Source: Domibacillus epiphyticus (GTDB lineage Bacteria > Bacillota > Bacilli > Bacillales > Domibacillaceae). Taken from it: 64,000 bases of DNA. Under the pieces are notes generated by a model. That model had not been told where the DNA came from and made no database searches. It worked only from the letters and a program-made list of their open reading frames with translations. Below are positions 61,547 to 64,000 of the stretch, one piece after another. Location of the stretch: contig NZ_MSFI01000021.1 in NCBI RefSeq assembly GCF_001975785.1, positions 48,322 through 112,321 on the forward strand. Reading direction: 5' to 3'. Within the stretch, counting starts at the first letter, position 1. Each line of letters begins with the position of its first letter. A program made the position numbers and the translations under genes.

Positions 61547-61691
61547 TGTAATAAGGTTCGCGGATAAGAATGATCTTTTTGCTATATACGACCGCCTGTA
61601 GGGTGTTTTTGCCTTTTACAATGCGGGTATTATGTGTAAGAGGATTTGAATCAAAAATAAGAAATAAACTATCTATCAAAAGGGGAACATT

Positions 61692-62165
61692 ATGGAAACC
61701 AATCACATTTCGTATGCTTCTCGCAATTTATGGTCGGGAATCTTGTTCGGGGTAGGTCTAGTCGCCTTTATTGATGAAGCTGTTTTTCATCAACTTCTTC
61801 ATTGGCATCATTTCTATGACAAGTCAACTACCGCCATGGGATTGGTTTCAGATGGCTTGTTTCATGCTTTTAGTTGGTTTGCAACGGTCGGTTCATTGTT
61901 CCTCTTTGCCGACCTGCGCCGCCGAAATGGGTTGTGGCTTAAACGGTGGTGGGGAGGAGCGTTTTTAGGAGCGGGGATATTCCAGTTATATGACGGAACA
62001 ATCCAACACAAGGTTATGAGGCTCCACCAAATTCGATATAACGTAGATATTCGCCCTTATGATTTGACATGGAATATACTTGCCATTTTGCTGATCGTGG
62101 TTGGTATTTTACTCATCGTCCGAACACCGCCTGACAAATGGGAGGTGACGCATAATGAACGTTAA
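61692..62165 (+). CDS. DUF2243 membrane protein
   Basis: 157 residues, four membrane helices, with conserved His-rich segments FIDEAVFHQLLHWHHFYD and SDGLFHAFSWFAT, and DGTIQHKVMRLHQIR in the third loop. The many conserved His suggest a metal or haem role. It overlaps the CtaG-like gene by 11 bases, so the two work together, probably in copper handling or oxidase assembly. Start ATG 61692 with AAAGGGG upstream. Confidence 0.85.
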   Translation: METNHISYASRNLWSGILFGVGLVAFIDEAVFHQLLHWHHFYDKSTTAMGLVSDGLFHAFSWFATVGSLFLFADLRRRNGLWLKRWWGGAFLGAGIFQLYDGTIQHKVMRLHQIRYNVDIRPYDLTWNILAILLIVVGILLIVRTPPDKWEVTHNER

Positions 62166-62952
62166 TGATCACAATCATTATGATAATGGAGGAATCTTTC
62201 AACTGTTATTAGCATTCCCCGTTTTGCTGGCACTCATTATGTATATTTTTGCGGCAATTATATCCAGCCGGCACGCCGAGACATGGCCGTTATACCGTAC
62301 AGCTTTCTGGGTTCTAGGTGTTCTTACTGCCGCTTCCGCAATTGTCGGCCCCTTAGCGAATCGTGCGCATGTTGACTTTACTGCGCATATGCTCGGCCAT
62401 TTATTCCTCGGAATGCTTGCGCCACTCCTAATCGTGCTTTCTTCACCCATAACGCTTTTCCTGCGAACAATCAATGTGATCTCAGCACGTCGTCTTTCAA
62501 GCCTCCTTAGGAGTTGGCCATTGCGCATCCTTACTGATCCCATCATCACATCCATCCTTAATGTTGGTGGATTATGGGTCTTATATACGACAGATTTGTA
62601 TATGTTGATGCAGCACAGCATATTTGTACATATAGCAGTCCACATACATGTGTTTTTTGCGGGTTATCTTTTCACTATGTCCATCATTTATTTTGAGCCG
62701 ACGCCACATAAAACCAGTTTTCGCTATCGTTCAATCGTTTTGGTGATTGCCTTAGCTGTTCACGGAATCCTATCCAAATACATTTATGCCTTTCCTCCAA
62801 ATGGTGTTCCGGCGGAGCAGGCAGAAATTGGCGGAAAGCTTATGTACTATGGCGGCGATGCTATTGACCTTATTCTGATCATCATCCTTTGGTATCAATG
62901 GTTCAGAGCCACAAGACCTCGAATTACGTTATCAAAGCCCCTGGATGTGTGA
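62155..62952 (+). CDS. CtaG-like cytochrome c oxidase assembly protein (caa3_CtaG)
   Basis: 265 residues, seven membrane helices. Conserved His blocks: HVDFTAHMLGHLFLGMLAP, the HIAVHIHVFFAGYLF region, and a later HGILSK. The caa3_CtaG family assists copper insertion into caa3-type oxidase. Follows DUF2243 with overlap. No oxidase genes are in the window. Confidence 0.85.
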   Translation: MNVNDHNHYDNGGIFQLLLAFPVLLALIMYIFAAIISSRHAETWPLYRTAFWVLGVLTAASAIVGPLANRAHVDFTAHMLGHLFLGMLAPLLIVLSSPITLFLRTINVISARRLSSLLRSWPLRILTDPIITSILNVGGLWVLYTTDLYMLMQHSIFVHIAVHIHVFFAGYLFTMSIIYFEPTPHKTSFRYRSIVLVIALAVHGILSKYIYAFPPNGVPAEQAEIGGKLMYYGGDAIDLILIIILWYQWFRATRPRITLSKPLDV

Positions 62953-62994
62953 ATTGTAAATAATCTCACTTTTACTTTTGGAGGGAGTTTTATT

Positions 62995-63274
62995 TTGAAT
63001 TCCCGAGATAAAATAATCATCATGGCTCTCATTCTATATTTGGAGACAATCCAAGTCTTTATAGAACGCAAGAGGAAGAGAAGGAATGGGAAAGAAAAGA
63101 CAATAAATCGTTACAGGAAATTTTAAAAAGGCCCTCTGGAACAGTGAAATAGACGAAAAGATCATAAATAAAGCAAAAGGAGAAATAAAGTCAATAAAGG
63201 AAATCGATTCGATTCCACCTAAAACGCTTAATGATTTGCATCGTTATATGTATGAAAAACCGTTGCTATTGTAA
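62995..63274 (+). pseudogene. Small gene with two frameshifts
   Basis: TTG 62995 with GGAGGGAG upstream starts MNSRDKIIIMALI. The protein-like reading then moves to a second frame (GDNPSLYRTQEEEKEWERKD, then NKSLQEILKR) and a third (LWNSEIDEKIINKAKGEIKS, then a SIPPKTLNDLHRYMYEKP end). A single original protein of about 90 residues is the simplest explanation. Family not recognised. Confidence 0.6.
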
Positions 63275-63292
63275 AAACGTAAAGGATTGTAT

Positions 63293-63332
63293 AAGAAGGG
63301 CTGTCGGTGTTTCTGACAGTTCTTTTTTTGGG
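63293..63332 (+). terminator. Hairpin terminator
   Basis: Imperfect stem AAGGGCTGTCGG/CTGACAGTTCTT with G-U pairs and a run of T. Confidence 0.6.
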
Positions 63333-63517
63333 GGATAACACAAGTCTTCGTCTGGCAGAACACATCCTTTTTTTCGGCAGGGCATAAATTTTTGGTTTTT
63401 TTCAGTCTGTTATTAGTAATCTATTGACGTAAACGGAAAGGTACTATAGAAGGAGGAATCTTTCTATTGTTAGTAGAAAAGTATAACTGAGAAATCTTTT
63501 TGATGGGGGGATTATCA

Positions 63518-63868
63518 ATGACAACCGTAACAGATGAAGATATAAAAATCATTCATGACTATATCATCCAGAACTTAACGATCCGGTCGTTACAGCGTGA
63601 ATTAAAAGATGTTGAAACATCGAATGATAGGATGAAAAGATTTTATATATCAGCGAATCAATATCAAGAAAGTCAAGCCCTCAAAGAATTGAAAGAACTA
63701 AGAAAAGAGATGAATAAGCGGGGATTGAGGATCGTAGGAGAACATAGTGCTGTTAACGGTATCATTGAGTTCCGCTATTTGTGTCGCGGTGTTCCATCAA
63801 ATTTAAGCTTACAAGACAAGGAACTTAACAAGCTTATTGAAGAAAAACGCTTTGAATTGCTTCGTTAA
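63518..63868 (+). CDS. Conserved hypothetical protein
   Basis: 116 residues from ATG 63518 (GGGGGG 9 bases upstream; the frame opens at 63500). Helical, charged, with a possible coiled stretch (ALKELKELRKEMNKRGL) and a beta-rich end (RIVGEHSAVNGIIEFRYLCR). No signal or membrane segment. Not recognised. Confidence 0.7.
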   Translation: MTTVTDEDIKIIHDYIIQNLTIRSLQRELKDVETSNDRMKRFYISANQYQESQALKELKELRKEMNKRGLRIVGEHSAVNGIIEFRYLCRGVPSNLSLQDKELNKLIEEKRFELLR

Positions 63869-63910
63869 ACTACATATTTCATAAGGAAATAATAGACCTA
63901 TTTATACCTA

Positions 63911-63946
63911 AAGGACCTTGAGCGTATATACGCCCAGGGTCCTTCT
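63911..63946. terminator. Hairpin terminator between convergent genes
   Basis: Long stem from AAGGACC to GGTCCTT with inner AGCG/CGCC-type pairs (several G-U), located between the gene at 63518 and the leftward gene entering from the right edge. Confidence 0.7.
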
Positions 63947-64000
63947 TTAGCAACGTTTTTTACGGCGGTCATCATCATCGTCATCGCGCCGCTTTTTACG
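63947..64000 (-). CDS. C-terminus of a gene entering from the right edge
   Basis: Last 17 codons of a minus-strand frame reading RKKRRDDDDDDRRKKRC before TAA. The mirror-like block of basic, acidic and basic residues with a terminal Cys is reminiscent of spore coat proteins. The rest lies outside the window. Confidence 0.55.
   Translation of the reverse strand, partial: RKKRRDDDDDDRRKKRC

Overview
The window comes from an endospore-forming, low-GC Gram-positive bacterium of the Bacillaceae. This is supported by strong AGGAGG-type ribosome binding sites, a GerA-type germinant receptor operon, RsfA, a CotD-like coat protein, three tiny YjcZ-family proteins and other coat-like genes. The genus cannot be fixed from the sequence alone. 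The left 5.5 kb looks like plasmid backbone: two ParA-type ATPases point away from each other, one with a ribbon-helix-helix partner. AT-rich arrays in which TAC/GTA boxes recur every 8 bp lie between and beyond them. I therefore suspect a large plasmid, or a plasmid integrated in a chromosome. No replication initiator is visible.

Layout. 1-5.4 kb: partition genes, box arrays and a fabH-type condensing enzyme. 5.7-14.2 kb: acyl-CoA ligase, RsfA, alpha-carbonic anhydrase, cyanase, a MOSC protein, a Gly/Tyr-rich small protein, superoxide dismutase and a PAP2-type phosphatase lipoprotein. 14.7-17.3 kb: a structured leader followed by egtB-egtD (ergothioneine-type pathway). 17.5-24 kb: an SLH-SH3-amidase, a MEDS protein, a protein kinase with a small basic upstream protein, and a YppG-like and a YetF-like protein. 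24.6-28.4 kb: a complete three-subunit molybdenum hydroxylase. 28.4-33.5 kb: many very small sporulation-type proteins and a decayed IS30 element. 33.8-38.1 kb: a four-gene germinant receptor operon (A, C and B subunits plus a small two-helix protein). 38.1-49.7 kb: transporters, a frameshifted coat-type gene, TerC, a soluble PAS-chemoreceptor and a glycosyltransferase.

49.8-58 kb is a catabolic island. A sigma-54-dependent activator lies between two operons, and both carry a textbook -24/-12 promoter. Leftward run an acyl-CoA dehydrogenase and a phosphotransferase. Rightward run an SDR, an acyl-CoA ligase and an MFS permease, followed by a broken thiolase. 58.2-60.3 kb is an arsRBC operon. 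The last 3.5 kb holds an Asp/Asn-rich lipoprotein, a DUF2243-CtaG pair, a twice-frameshifted small gene, and the end of a gene with an Arg/Lys-Asp tail.

Main points of interest: the 8-bp-phased TACNNGTA arrays, which may be a partition centromere of the general ParG/omega kind; the paired sigma-54 promoters around their likely activator; the Gly/Tyr-rich gene with a decayed second copy that keeps the same upstream element; and several coding genes of 35-51 residues.
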